Of a stretch of 60,119 nucleotides of DNA, positions 1 to 8,195 are shown piece by piece. The stretch is from an uncultured Lachnospiraceae bacterium (lineage in GTDB: Bacteria > Bacillota > Clostridia > Lachnospirales > Lachnospiraceae), in NCBI GenBank assembly GCA_948441955.1, contig CAOJQZ010000007.1, positions 1 through 60,119 on the forward strand, written 5' to 3'. Position 1 is the first letter of the stretch. The number at the start of each line of letters is the position of its first letter. The notes under the pieces were generated by a model. It saw only the letters and a program-made list of their open reading frames with translations, was not told the DNA's origin and did not search any database. Position numbers and translations under genes: made by a program.

Positions 1-176
1 GAATTAAGCGACCATAAATCTGTCGTCTGCTCTATTTCATAATATTGATGTAATCCTTCTTTAACTCCTGCAATTTTAGGAAAGTCTTTATCCACGTCTA
101 AATTATCTGATGCGCCAGTACTGATTTTGCCGTCAACAGACATTAGCATAAATAATGTCGTAATAGGTCTGTCCAT
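1..176 (-). CDS. RibD C-terminal / dihydrofolate-reductase-like protein, partial
   Basis: The first 58 codons of a gene that runs off the left edge. The N-terminus reads MDRPITTLFMLMSVDGKIST, the opening beta strand and 'S.DGK' signature of the RibD C-terminal/DHFR-like reductase fold. That family reduces pyrimidine or pterin-type substrates with NADPH; the substrate here cannot be told from the fragment. The ATG at 176 follows a GGAGGGA ribosome binding site, and a good promoter lies upstream at 213-241. The C-terminus and most of the active site are missing, so only the fold-level call is supported. Confidence 0.7.
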   Translation of the reverse strand, partial: MDRPITTLFMLMSVDGKISTGASDNLDVDKDFPKIAGVKEGLHQYYEIEQTTDLWSLN

Positions 177-212
177 TTTATCCCTCCAGCTTCTGATTTA
201 TTTCTCGTTCTC

Positions 213-241
213 ATTATAACACTTATCCGATGCTATCACAA
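213..241 (-). promoter_or_regulatory. Promoter of the RibD-like gene
   Basis: On the minus strand TTGTGA (236-241) and TATAAT (213-218) are separated by 17 bp. The -10 matches consensus in full and the -35 in four of six positions. It lies about 37 bp upstream of the ATG at 176. Confidence 0.6.
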
Positions 242-277
242 TTGTCCAAATGTCTGTTGATAGGCTTTCAGATAATT

Positions 278-1582
278 CTACTTAACTGCCTCAAATGCAG
301 CCTCCAGGGCGGCAATTAAATCTTCTGCATTTTCAATTCCTATAGAAAGGCGTATTGTATTCGGTTTGATGCCCTGTTCTGACAGTTCTTCCTCCGTACA
401 CTGGCTGTGGGTAGTTGTGGCCGGATGAATCACCAGTGATTTCACATCTGCTACGTTTGCCAACAGTGAAAAAATGGCAAGATTGTCAATAAAGGTCTGC
501 GCTGTCCTTGCATCGCCTTTAATCTCAAAGGTAAAAATCGTGCCTCCCCCATTGGGAAGATATTTTTTATACAATTCATGGCTTGGCTCGCTTTCAAGAG
601 ATGGATGGTGCACTGCGTCCACCTGAGGATGGTTTGCAAGGTATTCTGCAATCTTCAGCGTGTTACTCACATGCCGTTCCACACGGAGTGATAATGTCTC
701 CAGTCCCTGCAGGAAAAGAAATGCGTGGAATGGAGAAAGTGTTGCACCCGTATCACGCAGGAGCACCGCACGTATATAGGTCACGAACGCCGCTGCCCCT
801 GCTGCATCTGCAAAGGATACTCCATGATAACTCGGGTTTGCCTCTGAAATCCACGGATACTTTCCTGATGTCTTCCAATTAAAATTACCGCTGTCAACAA
901 TCACGCCGCCGATAGCAGTTCCGTGTCCTCCGATAAATTTCGTTGCAGAATGGACGACAATATCAGCGCCATATTCAATCGGACGGATCAGATAAGGAGT
1001 TGCAAATGTGGAATCCACAACCAGCGGTATGCCGTGCTTATGTGCAAGCTCTGCAATCCCCTCCAAATCAATCAGGTTGGAGTTCGGGTTTCCTAATGTC
1101 TCTACAAAAATCGCTTTTGTATTGTCTTTAATGGCCGCCTCAAAGGATCCTTCCTTCTCCGGATCCACAAACGTTGTTGTAATGTTGTTCATAAGCGGCA
1201 GTGTATGTGCTAGAAGATTGTATGTTCCTCCATAAATTGTCTTTGCTGCCACAATATGTTCTCCAGACTTTGCCAGTGTCTGAAATGTATAGCTGATTGC
1301 CGCTGCGCCGGATGCCACAGCAAGTGCAGCCACCCCGCCTTCTAATGATGCAATGCGTTGTTCAAAGATATCCTCCGTTGGATTCGTCAGCCTTCCGTAG
1401 ATATTGCCGGCGTCCCGAAGTCCAAAGCGGTCGGCCGCATGCTGTGAATTGTGGAACACATAAGAAGTTGTCGCATAAATCGGTACTGCCCTTGCATCCG
1501 TAACCGGATCAGCCTTCTCCTGGCCAATATGTAACTGCCTTGTTTCAAAACCCCAGTTCTTAGAATCCTTTATATTTGCCAT
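278..1582 (-). CDS. metY: O-acetylhomoserine sulfhydrylase (homocysteine synthase)
   Basis: A 434-residue PLP enzyme of the Cys/Met metabolism (trans-sulfuration) family that makes homocysteine from O-acetylhomoserine and sulfide in the cytoplasm. The PLP lysine lies in SATKFIGGHGTA (K215), with the cofactor-binding aspartate in VVDSTFATPYL (D190). The long form and the N-terminal FETRQLHIGQ are typical of MetY rather than MetB or MetC. The start is an ATG behind a GGAGGA site. No other sulfur gene is in the window. It is transcribed divergently from the LysR gene at 1754, and the shared spacer carries a perfect 29-bp palindrome, so LysR control is likely (inference). Confidence 0.93.
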   Translation of the reverse strand: MANIKDSKNWGFETRQLHIGQEKADPVTDARAVPIYATTSYVFHNSQHAADRFGLRDAGNIYGRLTNPTEDIFEQRIASLEGGVAALAVASGAAAISYTFQTLAKSGEHIVAAKTIYGGTYNLLAHTLPLMNNITTTFVDPEKEGSFEAAIKDNTKAIFVETLGNPNSNLIDLEGIAELAHKHGIPLVVDSTFATPYLIRPIEYGADIVVHSATKFIGGHGTAIGGVIVDSGNFNWKTSGKYPWISEANPSYHGVSFADAAGAAAFVTYIRAVLLRDTGATLSPFHAFLFLQGLETLSLRVERHVSNTLKIAEYLANHPQVDAVHHPSLESEPSHELYKKYLPNGGGTIFTFEIKGDARTAQTFIDNLAIFSLLANVADVKSLVIHPATTTHSQCTEEELSEQGIKPNTIRLSIGIENAEDLIAALEAAFEAVK

Positions 1583-1615
1583 TTTTTTATTCCTCCTTTG
1601 CTGATTTCTGAAAAC

Positions 1616-1644
1616 ATACTAACATGGGAGACTTTATTTGTCTA
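1616..1644 (-). promoter_or_regulatory. metY promoter
   Basis: Minus-strand TAGACA (1639-1644) and TAGTAT (1616-1621) are 17 bp apart: a reasonable -35 but an imperfect -10, as expected for an activated promoter. The palindrome at 1661-1689 starts 17 bp upstream of this -35. Confidence 0.5.
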
Positions 1645-1660
1645 ATATGCAAAAAAAATA

Positions 1661-1689
1661 TCTGGTTATAAATTGAATTTATAACCAGA
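1661..1689. promoter_or_regulatory. 29-bp perfect palindrome, candidate LysR operator
   Basis: TCTGGTTATAAATT, one G, then AATTTATAACCAGA: 14-bp arms with no mismatch. It sits between metY and lysR, just upstream of the metY -35 and covering where the lysR -35 should be. That is the usual arrangement for a LysR-type regulator that activates its target and represses itself. The hairpin has no T-tract, so a terminator is unlikely. Confidence 0.7.
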
Positions 1690-1706
1690 ATGGAAGTAAT
1701 GTGTGA

Positions 1707-1712
1707 TATAAT
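1707..1712 (+). promoter_or_regulatory. -10 box of the lysR gene
   Basis: TATAAT at 1707-1712, 41 bp before the ATG. No good -35 is seen 16-18 bp upstream; that interval falls in the right arm of the palindrome. Confidence 0.4.
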
Positions 1713-1753
1713 CTATTTGCGCATGTAATTCCAGCATAAATGAGGAAACAAAT

Positions 1754-2683
1754 ATGACATTAATTCAATTACATTATCTTATAACTATATCAGAAACTAA
1801 TTCGCTGAATAAAGCGGCAGAGCAATTATATGTATCGCAGCCCTCCCTTTCCAGTTCCATGAAAGAGCTCGAAAAGGAACTGGGTATAACTTTATTCTAT
1901 AGAAGCGGCAGAGGAGTTACTTTGACAAATGACGGATTAGAATTTTTACTCTATGCAAAGCAGCTCTATGGTCAATATGAGACGATTTTGGAAAAGTACA
2001 GAAGTGCCGAGAACCACAAAAAGAAATTCGGAGTATCTACGCAGCATTATTCATTTGCTGTCAAAGCATTTGTAGATATGGCAAAAGAATTTGATATGTC
2101 CAGATATGAATTTACAATCAGGGAAACTAAAACTGCAGAAGTGATCCATGATGTCAGTACAATGAAGAGTGAAATCGGAATACTTTATTTATGTGATTTT
2201 AACCGTAAAGCTATGGAAAAACTTTTAAGATCAGCAAACTTAGAATTTCATCTCCTCATAAAGTGTCAGGCGTATGTTTATATTTGGAAAAATCATCCGC
2301 TGGCAGGGGAAAAATCGATTCATTTTGAGCAATTGGAGAGATACCCTTGTTTAGCCTTTGAGCAGGGAGATAACAGTTCCTTTTATTTTGCAGAAGAAAT
2401 TCTTTCAACAAACGAATACCCGCAGATAATTAAAGCAAACGACCGGGCAACCATGCTGAATTTGATGGTAGGATTGAACGGATATACACTTTGCTCTGGA
2501 ATTATCTGCGAAGAGCTGAATGGCAGTGACTATATTGCGGTTCCCTATCAGGAGGATGAAAAAAATCCCAACAGCACTATGGAAATAGGCTATATAGTAC
2601 GGAAGAATACAATACTAAGCAAACTTGCAGGAGTATATCTTGATAAGTTAAAATGCTGTCTGCCGGCAGTATGCTCTCCGTAG
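1754..2683 (+). CDS. LysR-family transcriptional regulator
   Basis: A 309-residue LysR-type regulator. Residues 1-60 form the winged HTH (signature AAEQLYVSQPSLSSSMKELE) followed by LGITLFYRSGRGVTLT. Residues 90-300 form the two-lobed effector-binding domain. Start ATG follows GAGGA at 7-nt spacing. Divergence from metY across a perfect palindrome suggests it controls sulfur amino acid synthesis, like CysB/CmbR/MetR-type regulators; the effector is unknown. The 3' end faces the MFS gene with only 10 bp between the stop codons and no clear terminator. Confidence 0.9.
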   Translation: MTLIQLHYLITISETNSLNKAAEQLYVSQPSLSSSMKELEKELGITLFYRSGRGVTLTNDGLEFLLYAKQLYGQYETILEKYRSAENHKKKFGVSTQHYSFAVKAFVDMAKEFDMSRYEFTIRETKTAEVIHDVSTMKSEIGILYLCDFNRKAMEKLLRSANLEFHLLIKCQAYVYIWKNHPLAGEKSIHFEQLERYPCLAFEQGDNSSFYFAEEILSTNEYPQIIKANDRATMLNLMVGLNGYTLCSGIICEELNGSDYIAVPYQEDEKNPNSTMEIGYIVRKNTILSKLAGVYLDKLKCCLPAVCSP

Positions 2684-2693
2684 CCGCGTTCAT

Positions 2694-3929
2694 CTAATCT
2701 GCCGGTTCATACAGGGTCTTAAATGCCTTCCGGTCTTTTATTGCCAAAAGAATACAGAGCAGTAAGAAAAATCCTCCGATTGCAATAACCGCAGTCCAGG
2801 CGGCAGAGGATGACACAGTCTGGTATATGAATCCCGCCAAAAATTGATAACCGCTGGCAATAGCCGTCCGGATAACAACGGCCAGTCCGTGTATCCTCCC
2901 TCTGTGACTGGCCGGCATCCTGTTTGCCAGATAAGGGCCTTCCGCAAGAACAATAAATATCTCTCCCCAGGTCAGAATAACCATGGCCAAATAGTAAAAC
3001 GGTATCTGCCCCTGAAAAAGCCGGAAAATTGTAAAGCCCGTTAAAAGAAGGGCCTGTCCCAATATCGTTTTTCCCGTCTCTGTAATTTTCTGAAACATTT
3101 TTGTGAGCACCGGAGTAAATATAACGACCACAATACAGTTTACACTGGAAATAGAGCCGAAAATAACTGCACCGCTGCCCCCATGTACCCTTGCCAAATC
3201 TAATGGCATCATATAATTATATATCTGATAGCCTGCATAGTAACCACTAACAGCCAGAATATAAAGAAGGATAATTTTATTTTTCTTAATCACCGTCCAT
3301 AATCCTTCACCTCTGCGTTCTGTCTGATACTTTGCGTTTTGTACGGTATCTTTCACAGGCGTAATATCCTTCACCAGAAAGAAAATCAAAAGCGATGAGC
3401 TTCCTATGGAAGCCGCACTGATCAGAAATGCCAGCCACAGATAGTTCTGAAACAAAAATCCTGCAAGCATCGGCGACAGGACAAATCCCAAATTTCCGCC
3501 AAGATACTGGAGCGAATATGCCCTCTCCCTGTCCTTAAGAAAAGATATATCAGCAATGATTGCAGAATAAGAGGGCTGTTCCATATTCTGGCAGGCAGAT
3601 GCAATAAACATCAACACGATTGAAATAGCTGACAATGGAATTGAAGCGCAAATGATATAGCATGTTACAGAAACCATATCCAAATATATAATATTCATTT
3701 TTTTGTCAAAGCTGTCGGCGATTCTTCCGCCAATCAAATTGACCGGCATAGACAAAGCCCCAACCACCGCTATAATCCACGCAATATGATCTGCGCGCAT
3801 TCCCATTTTCTGATTCAGAATCATCGTAAGCATAGGCCAGACCAAGGACCCCATGGCAGTAACCATCCGCCCAAAGCAAAGTACATAATTCTCTTTTCGT
3901 AAACCCTTATACTGCGATAGTATATTCAT
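2694..3929 (-). CDS. Major facilitator superfamily transporter
   Basis: About 411 residues with roughly twelve hydrophobic segments in two halves and a cytoplasmic charged loop near residues 190-210, the standard MFS layout. The first loop has the family pattern NLIGGRIADSFDKK (G.(L)aDr.grk type). The substrate cannot be read from sequence; the general form resembles multidrug or sugar efflux MFS members. I place the start at ATG 3929; an in-frame TTG lies at 3944 and neither has a strong ribosome site. The gene follows the small membrane protein at 3955 with a 25-bp gap and may be cotranscribed with it. Confidence 0.85.
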   Translation of the reverse strand: MNILSQYKGLRKENYVLCFGRMVTAMGSLVWPMLTMILNQKMGMRADHIAWIIAVVGALSMPVNLIGGRIADSFDKKMNIIYLDMVSVTCYIICASIPLSAISIVLMFIASACQNMEQPSYSAIIADISFLKDRERAYSLQYLGGNLGFVLSPMLAGFLFQNYLWLAFLISAASIGSSSLLIFFLVKDITPVKDTVQNAKYQTERRGEGLWTVIKKNKIILLYILAVSGYYAGYQIYNYMMPLDLARVHGGSGAVIFGSISSVNCIVVVIFTPVLTKMFQKITETGKTILGQALLLTGFTIFRLFQGQIPFYYLAMVILTWGEIFIVLAEGPYLANRMPASHRGRIHGLAVVIRTAIASGYQFLAGFIYQTVSSSAAWTAVIAIGGFFLLLCILLAIKDRKAFKTLYEPAD

Positions 3930-3954
3930 CTCTCTTATCCGCAATCTCTAATCC

Positions 3955-4263
3955 CTATAATTTCTTCCACACCTCTGCTACGTCAAAGTCCGTCTCAATT
4001 TCCTGCACAATCCGTTCGCTGCCTACATTAAACACTTTGTAGTCCTGTCTGTCCATCATTACAAAACCTGCGAACAATAAAAACGCCAGAAAAAGCCGGA
4101 CTCCGAAAGTCCCTGCCGGAGTACTCTCTCCGCTGTCATTTCCATACAATCCGTTATATACAGACCCATATCTTGGATGCACCGCAGGAGGTTCCCTTCT
4201 GTCACTGTATAACCTTCTCGTTTGTTCCAGCAATTCTTTCCTTCTTTTTTCAGAAGCATTCAT
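3955..4263 (-). CDS. Small single-span membrane protein of unknown function
   Basis: About 102 residues. The N-terminal half is hydrophilic and charged (KRRKELLEQTRRLY), then one membrane segment at about residues 56-70 (VRLFLAFLLFAGFVMMD), then a short acidic tail ending VAEVWKKL. This predicts an inner-membrane protein with a cytoplasmic N-terminal region. The ATG at 4263 has GAGGTGAG five to six bases upstream, better than the GTG at 4269. It lies 64 bp after the end of the his operon with no terminator in between. I do not recognise a named family. Confidence 0.7.
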   Translation of the reverse strand: MNASEKRRKELLEQTRRLYSDRREPPAVHPRYGSVYNGLYGNDSGESTPAGTFGVRLFLAFLLFAGFVMMDRQDYKVFNVGSERIVQEIETDFDVAEVWKKL

Positions 4264-4327
4264 ATCCACTCACCTCAATAGAAAATATGCCTCTGGCCAA
4301 AGATATATGCCGGTTACACGGAAACTT

Positions 4328-5611
4328 CTATCTGTCAGCCATCTCCTGAATGATATCCTTCCATTCTATTCCTTTCTCCACCATAAGCACCATTGCATGG
4401 TACAGAAAGTCAGCCATCTCATATTTTATCTCCTCCGGATTGGGATTCTTTGCCGCAATGACAATTTCTGTCGCCTCTTCTCCCACTTTTTTCAGAATCT
4501 TATCAATTCCCTTGTCAAAGAGATAATTTGTATAGGAACCCTCCTTGGGATTCCTCTTTCGGCTTACAATTGTCTCATATACCGTCTCAAAAATCTGAAG
4601 CGGATTTTTTACATCTTCGTCTCCTCCGGCTACATGCTGATAAAAACAGGTGGGATTTCCGGTATGACACGCCGCGCCAATCTGGTCAACCTTCGCAAGA
4701 AGCGTGTCAAAATCACAGTCTATTGTCAATGACTTTACATATTGAAAGTGGCCGCTTGTCTCGCCCTTAATCCAGAGAGACTGCCGGCTCCGGCTGAAAT
4801 AAGTCATCCTCCCGCTTTTTATCGTCTGGTAAAAAGCCTCCTCATTCATGTAGGCAAGCATTAATACCTCTGACGTCTTATAATGCTGTACAATAACCGG
4901 AATAAGACCCTGCTCATTTGTTTTAAACTGGGAAAAATCGATCATGCTCTCAAAGGCGGCCATCATGATATCCGCATCGGCACAACGTTCCTTAAATGCA
5001 TAAAAATTCATATCCGGCCGGCTTATATATTTCCCTGAAAGTCCGCGTACTCCCGGGCATTTCAACATTTTCGTCAGTTCATCCTCCACCATTGTATCTG
5101 TCACGATTATACAGGGAAGTTCTGTAATATTCATTACAGAGCTCATGTCCGTCCTATGCATAAATACAAGCTCGCCGGCATATTTACGGATTATATGCTG
5201 ATGCTTAAAGAGGGCATCAAAATCATTTAAGGATACCGCTATTTTTTCTGTTCCAAACCGCTTTACTGCTTCTTCCAGCATCTTTTCACTATCCGGCTTT
5301 GAAAAATTAATAAGGGCCCGTTTCGCTCCCGCATACAGAATTTTCTTCACATCCTCCAGACGCCTGATATTTCCTCCTGCCAGCATAGGTATACGGATTA
5401 CCCGGTTGATCCTTCTCATCAGGTCAATCGCTTCCTCATGTTCTTCGTCCGAATTGGAAAGATCAAAAATAAGAAGCTCATCCGCCCCGTTATCACTATA
5501 ATTTTTTGCCAGTTCCAATACATTCTCGCACAATACTTCCTCATCGTGAAACCATTTTACTGCTTTTTCTCCTGCGATGAATATGCAGGGAATACATCTT
5601 TTATAACTCAT
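4328..5611 (-). CDS. hisIE: HisF-like domain fused to phosphoribosyl-AMP cyclohydrolase / phosphoribosyl-ATP pyrophosphatase
   Basis: A 427-residue three-domain protein. Residues 235-335 are HisI (GLIPVIVQ, LMLAYMNEEA, and the metal-site cysteines C299, C315 and C322 in DCDFDTLLAKVDQ and ACHTGNPTCFY). Residues 336-427 are HisE (KKVGEEATEIVIAAKN). Together these catalyse steps 2 and 3 of histidine synthesis. Residues 1-228 are a TIM-barrel region of HisF/HisA type (KRCIPCI..., MLAGGNIRRLEDVKK, YAGAKRALIN), but the position matching catalytic Asp11 of HisF is F11 and the one matching Asp130 is N129, so cyclase activity is doubtful. Standard HisIE is about 200 residues. It is the last gene of the his operon, 17 bp after hisB. 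Confidence 0.88.
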   Translation of the reverse strand: MSYKRCIPCIFIAGEKAVKWFHDEEVLCENVLELAKNYSDNGADELLIFDLSNSDEEHEEAIDLMRRINRVIRIPMLAGGNIRRLEDVKKILYAGAKRALINFSKPDSEKMLEEAVKRFGTEKIAVSLNDFDALFKHQHIIRKYAGELVFMHRTDMSSVMNITELPCIIVTDTMVEDELTKMLKCPGVRGLSGKYISRPDMNFYAFKERCADADIMMAAFESMIDFSQFKTNEQGLIPVIVQHYKTSEVLMLAYMNEEAFYQTIKSGRMTYFSRSRQSLWIKGETSGHFQYVKSLTIDCDFDTLLAKVDQIGAACHTGNPTCFYQHVAGGDEDVKNPLQIFETVYETIVSRKRNPKEGSYTNYLFDKGIDKILKKVGEEATEIVIAAKNPNPEEIKYEMADFLYHAMVLMVEKGIEWKDIIQEMADR

Positions 5612-5628
5612 CGTTTTTCAACTCCTCT

Positions 5629-6216
5629 TTAAAGGCTCCCTTTTGTTGTCCATGCCTCCTGAATCCGCGGCTCCCGCATGGATGCCATATCAAGAGCCTT
5701 CCCAAAGCTCTTGAAAAGCGCCTCTGCCATATGATGATTATTTCCGGCATCCAAAATCTTAAGATGAAGATTCATCCCCGCATTATAAGACACCGCATAG
5801 AAAAATTCCCGTATAAGCTCCGTATCCATTTCTCCAAGCCTGTCCGCCGTAAATGGGGCCTCATAATTAAAATACGGTCTTCCTGACAAATCCACCGCAC
5901 ATAATGCAAGGGTTTCATCCATTGGCAGAATCATCTGTCCATAGCGCTTGATTCCCGCTTTATTACCAATACTTTTAAGAATTGCCTGTCCAAGCACGAT
6001 TCCGGTATCCTCCGCCGTATGGTGTCCGTCCACGTAAAGGTCGCCCTCAGCTCTGACAGTAAGATCAAACAGTCCATGTCTTGCCATTCCGTCAAGCATA
6101 TGGTCAAAAAAGCCAATGCCTGTATGTATCTGCGTCCTGCCTGTTCCGTCCAGATTCAGTGAGACGGAAATCTTTGTTTCCCTTGTAGTTCTTTCACAGA
6201 CTGCCGTCCGGTCCAT
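5629..6216 (-). CDS. hisB: Imidazoleglycerol-phosphate dehydratase
   Basis: A 195-residue monofunctional HisB that dehydrates imidazole glycerol phosphate to imidazole acetol phosphate. Metal-binding motifs are all present: GIGFFDHML, the duplicated DGHHTAEDTGI and GNNHHMAEALFKSFG. Length is normal for the family and no phosphatase domain is attached, so histidinol phosphatase must be supplied elsewhere. The start ATG follows AAGGAGG. It begins 3 bp after hisD and is followed closely by the HisF-like/HisIE fusion, so it is mid-operon. Confidence 0.96.
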   Translation of the reverse strand: MDRTAVCERTTRETKISVSLNLDGTGRTQIHTGIGFFDHMLDGMARHGLFDLTVRAEGDLYVDGHHTAEDTGIVLGQAILKSIGNKAGIKRYGQMILPMDETLALCAVDLSGRPYFNYEAPFTADRLGEMDTELIREFFYAVSYNAGMNLHLKILDAGNNHHMAEALFKSFGKALDMASMREPRIQEAWTTKGSL

Positions 6217-6219
6217 TCT

Positions 6220-7533
6220 TCATTCCTCCTTTTTATCTTCCTTTTCTTCAAAACGTACTCTAATGGAATTTGCATGGGCGGTCAGACGCTCTGCCGACGC
6301 AAATTTCTCAATATCCTCATGAACCGCCCGAAGCGCTTCTTTGGAATAAGCAATGATACTTGACTTCTTTATAAAATCATCCACAGAAAGAGGCGAGAAA
6401 AATTTTGCGGTTCCATTGGTAGGCAGCACATGATTGGGCCCTGCAAAATAATCCCCCAGAGGTTCGCTTGCATATTCTCCGATAAAAACAGCTCCCGCAT
6501 TCCGGACTTTCATCATTACCTCATAAGGATTCTTGGTCTGTATCTCCAGATGCTCAGAGGCAATTTCATTTGCAGTCTGAATCGCTTCCTCCATATCCTT
6601 TGCAACAAGAATATATCCATAATTGTCCAAAGATTTTCTGATAATCTCCCTACGTGATAACTCTGCCGTAAGCCGCTCAACCTCTTTTGCAGTCTTTTCA
6701 GCCAGTTCTTCGCTGGTAGTCACAAGAATCGCTGATGCAAGCTCATCATGTTCTGCCTGAGAAAGCAGATCCGCTGCAACATACCTTGGATTTGCCGTTT
6801 CATCTGCGATTACAAGAATTTCACTGGGACCTGCAATGGCGTCAATGCTGACATGTCCGTAAACTGCCTTTTTTGCCAGCGCCACATAAATATTCCCCGG
6901 TCCTACAATCTTATCCACCTTAGGTATGCATTCCGTTCCGTAAGCAAGAGCGCCAATCGCCTGAGCACCCCCCGCTTTGTAGATTACATCTACGCCGGCC
7001 TCACGGGCCGCCACAAGAGTTGTGGGAGTCACCTTTCCGTCCTTTCCCGGCGGGGTCACCATAATAATCTCTTCCACACCGGCCACCCTGGCCGGAACAA
7101 CATTCATTAGCACGGAAGAGGGATAAGCAGCTTTGCCTCCCGGCACATAAACTCCGACGCGGAAAAGAGCCGTCACCTTCTGACCCAGCATTGTCCCGTC
7201 CGGCTTACTGTCAAACCAGCTGTACTGACGCTGCTTCTCATGATAACCCCTGATATTCCTAAGGGCCTTCCGAATAATTTCCACAAGTTCCTCATCTACA
7301 AGCCCGTATGCTTCCTCAATTTCCTCATCTGTCACACGGATATTGCTTCTGTCAATTTCAGCGCCGTCAAATTTTCGGGTATATGCAAACAATGCTTCAT
7401 CTCCACGCTTCTTTACAGCCAAAAGAATCTCCCTCACATCTCCCTCATATTCCTCATATTGATTGGGATTCCTTCTAAGTAAATTCTCCAGAATATTTTT
7501 TCGGCTGTTCTCCTTAAGTTTTTCTATTCTCAT
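6220..7533 (-). CDS. hisD: Histidinol dehydrogenase
   Basis: A 437-residue zinc enzyme that oxidises histidinol to histidine with two NAD+ (last two steps of the pathway). Family landmarks include the nucleotide-binding GPGNIYVALAKK, AGPSEILVIAD, the zinc/catalytic region QAEHDELASA and catalytic ASEHLEIQ. I take the ATG at 7533, five bases after GGAGGAGG; the upstream in-frame ATG at 7548 sits inside this ribosome site. It follows hisG by 25 bp. Confidence 0.96.
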   Translation of the reverse strand: MRIEKLKENSRKNILENLLRRNPNQYEEYEGDVREILLAVKKRGDEALFAYTRKFDGAEIDRSNIRVTDEEIEEAYGLVDEELVEIIRKALRNIRGYHEKQRQYSWFDSKPDGTMLGQKVTALFRVGVYVPGGKAAYPSSVLMNVVPARVAGVEEIIMVTPPGKDGKVTPTTLVAAREAGVDVIYKAGGAQAIGALAYGTECIPKVDKIVGPGNIYVALAKKAVYGHVSIDAIAGPSEILVIADETANPRYVAADLLSQAEHDELASAILVTTSEELAEKTAKEVERLTAELSRREIIRKSLDNYGYILVAKDMEEAIQTANEIASEHLEIQTKNPYEVMMKVRNAGAVFIGEYASEPLGDYFAGPNHVLPTNGTAKFFSPLSVDDFIKKSSIIAYSKEALRAVHEDIEKFASAERLTAHANSIRVRFEEKEDKKEE

Positions 7534-7558
7534 GTCTGCCTCCTCCATTCTCCGGCAT

Positions 7559-8194
7559 CTATACCTGCCCTTTTAGTTTCATGATAAGATTCTTAATCCG
7601 GTCGCTTTCCATCCGCATCGTCACCGGATTTACAATCATTCTTGCTGAGAGCGGACACACCTCTTCCAACACCTCAAGCCCGTTTTCACGCAGGGTTGAT
7701 CCGGTTTCAACAATATCCACTATTACCTCGGAAAGTCCAACAATCGGCGCAAGCTCAATGGAACCGTTAAGCTTAATAATTTCTACTGTCTGGTGCTTTG
7801 TATTATAAAAATAATCCTTGGCAATTTTCGGATACTTTGTCGCAACCCGGATCAGCTCATGATGCTTAAGAAGGGGTGCGGAAGCTCTGTAACCACACAC
7901 ACACATCCGGCATTTCCCAAATCCCAGATCAAGAACCTCATGGACTTTCCTTCCCTCCTCCAGGATGGTATCCTTACCGGCCACACCAATATCCGCTGCC
8001 CCGTACTCTACATAAGTAGGAACATCCGGCCCCTTTGCAAGGAAAAAACGGAGCTTAAGCTCCTCATTGGTAAAAATAAGCTTTCTTGAAGACTTGTCCT
8101 TCATTTCCTCGCAGGTAATTCCAATCTTTTCAAAAAGCGCAAGTGCCTCGTTGGCAAGACGCCCCTTCCCCAGGGCAAATGTCAGATACCTCAT
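7559..8194 (-). CDS. hisG: ATP phosphoribosyltransferase, short form
   Basis: A 211-residue HisG that condenses ATP with PRPP, the committed step of histidine synthesis. It is the short form lacking the C-terminal allosteric domain, which needs HisZ as partner; hisZ lies immediately upstream with a 1-bp gap. Visible motifs are ADIGVAGKDTI and the PRPP-binding VDIVETGSTLRENGLEV. The ribosome site AGGAG overlaps the end of hisZ, which favours coupled translation and a fixed subunit ratio. Confidence 0.95.
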   Translation of the reverse strand: MRYLTFALGKGRLANEALALFEKIGITCEEMKDKSSRKLIFTNEELKLRFFLAKGPDVPTYVEYGAADIGVAGKDTILEEGRKVHEVLDLGFGKCRMCVCGYRASAPLLKHHELIRVATKYPKIAKDYFYNTKHQTVEIIKLNGSIELAPIVGLSEVIVDIVETGSTLRENGLEVLEEVCPLSARMIVNPVTMRMESDRIKNLIMKLKGQV

Positions 8195-8195
8195 A

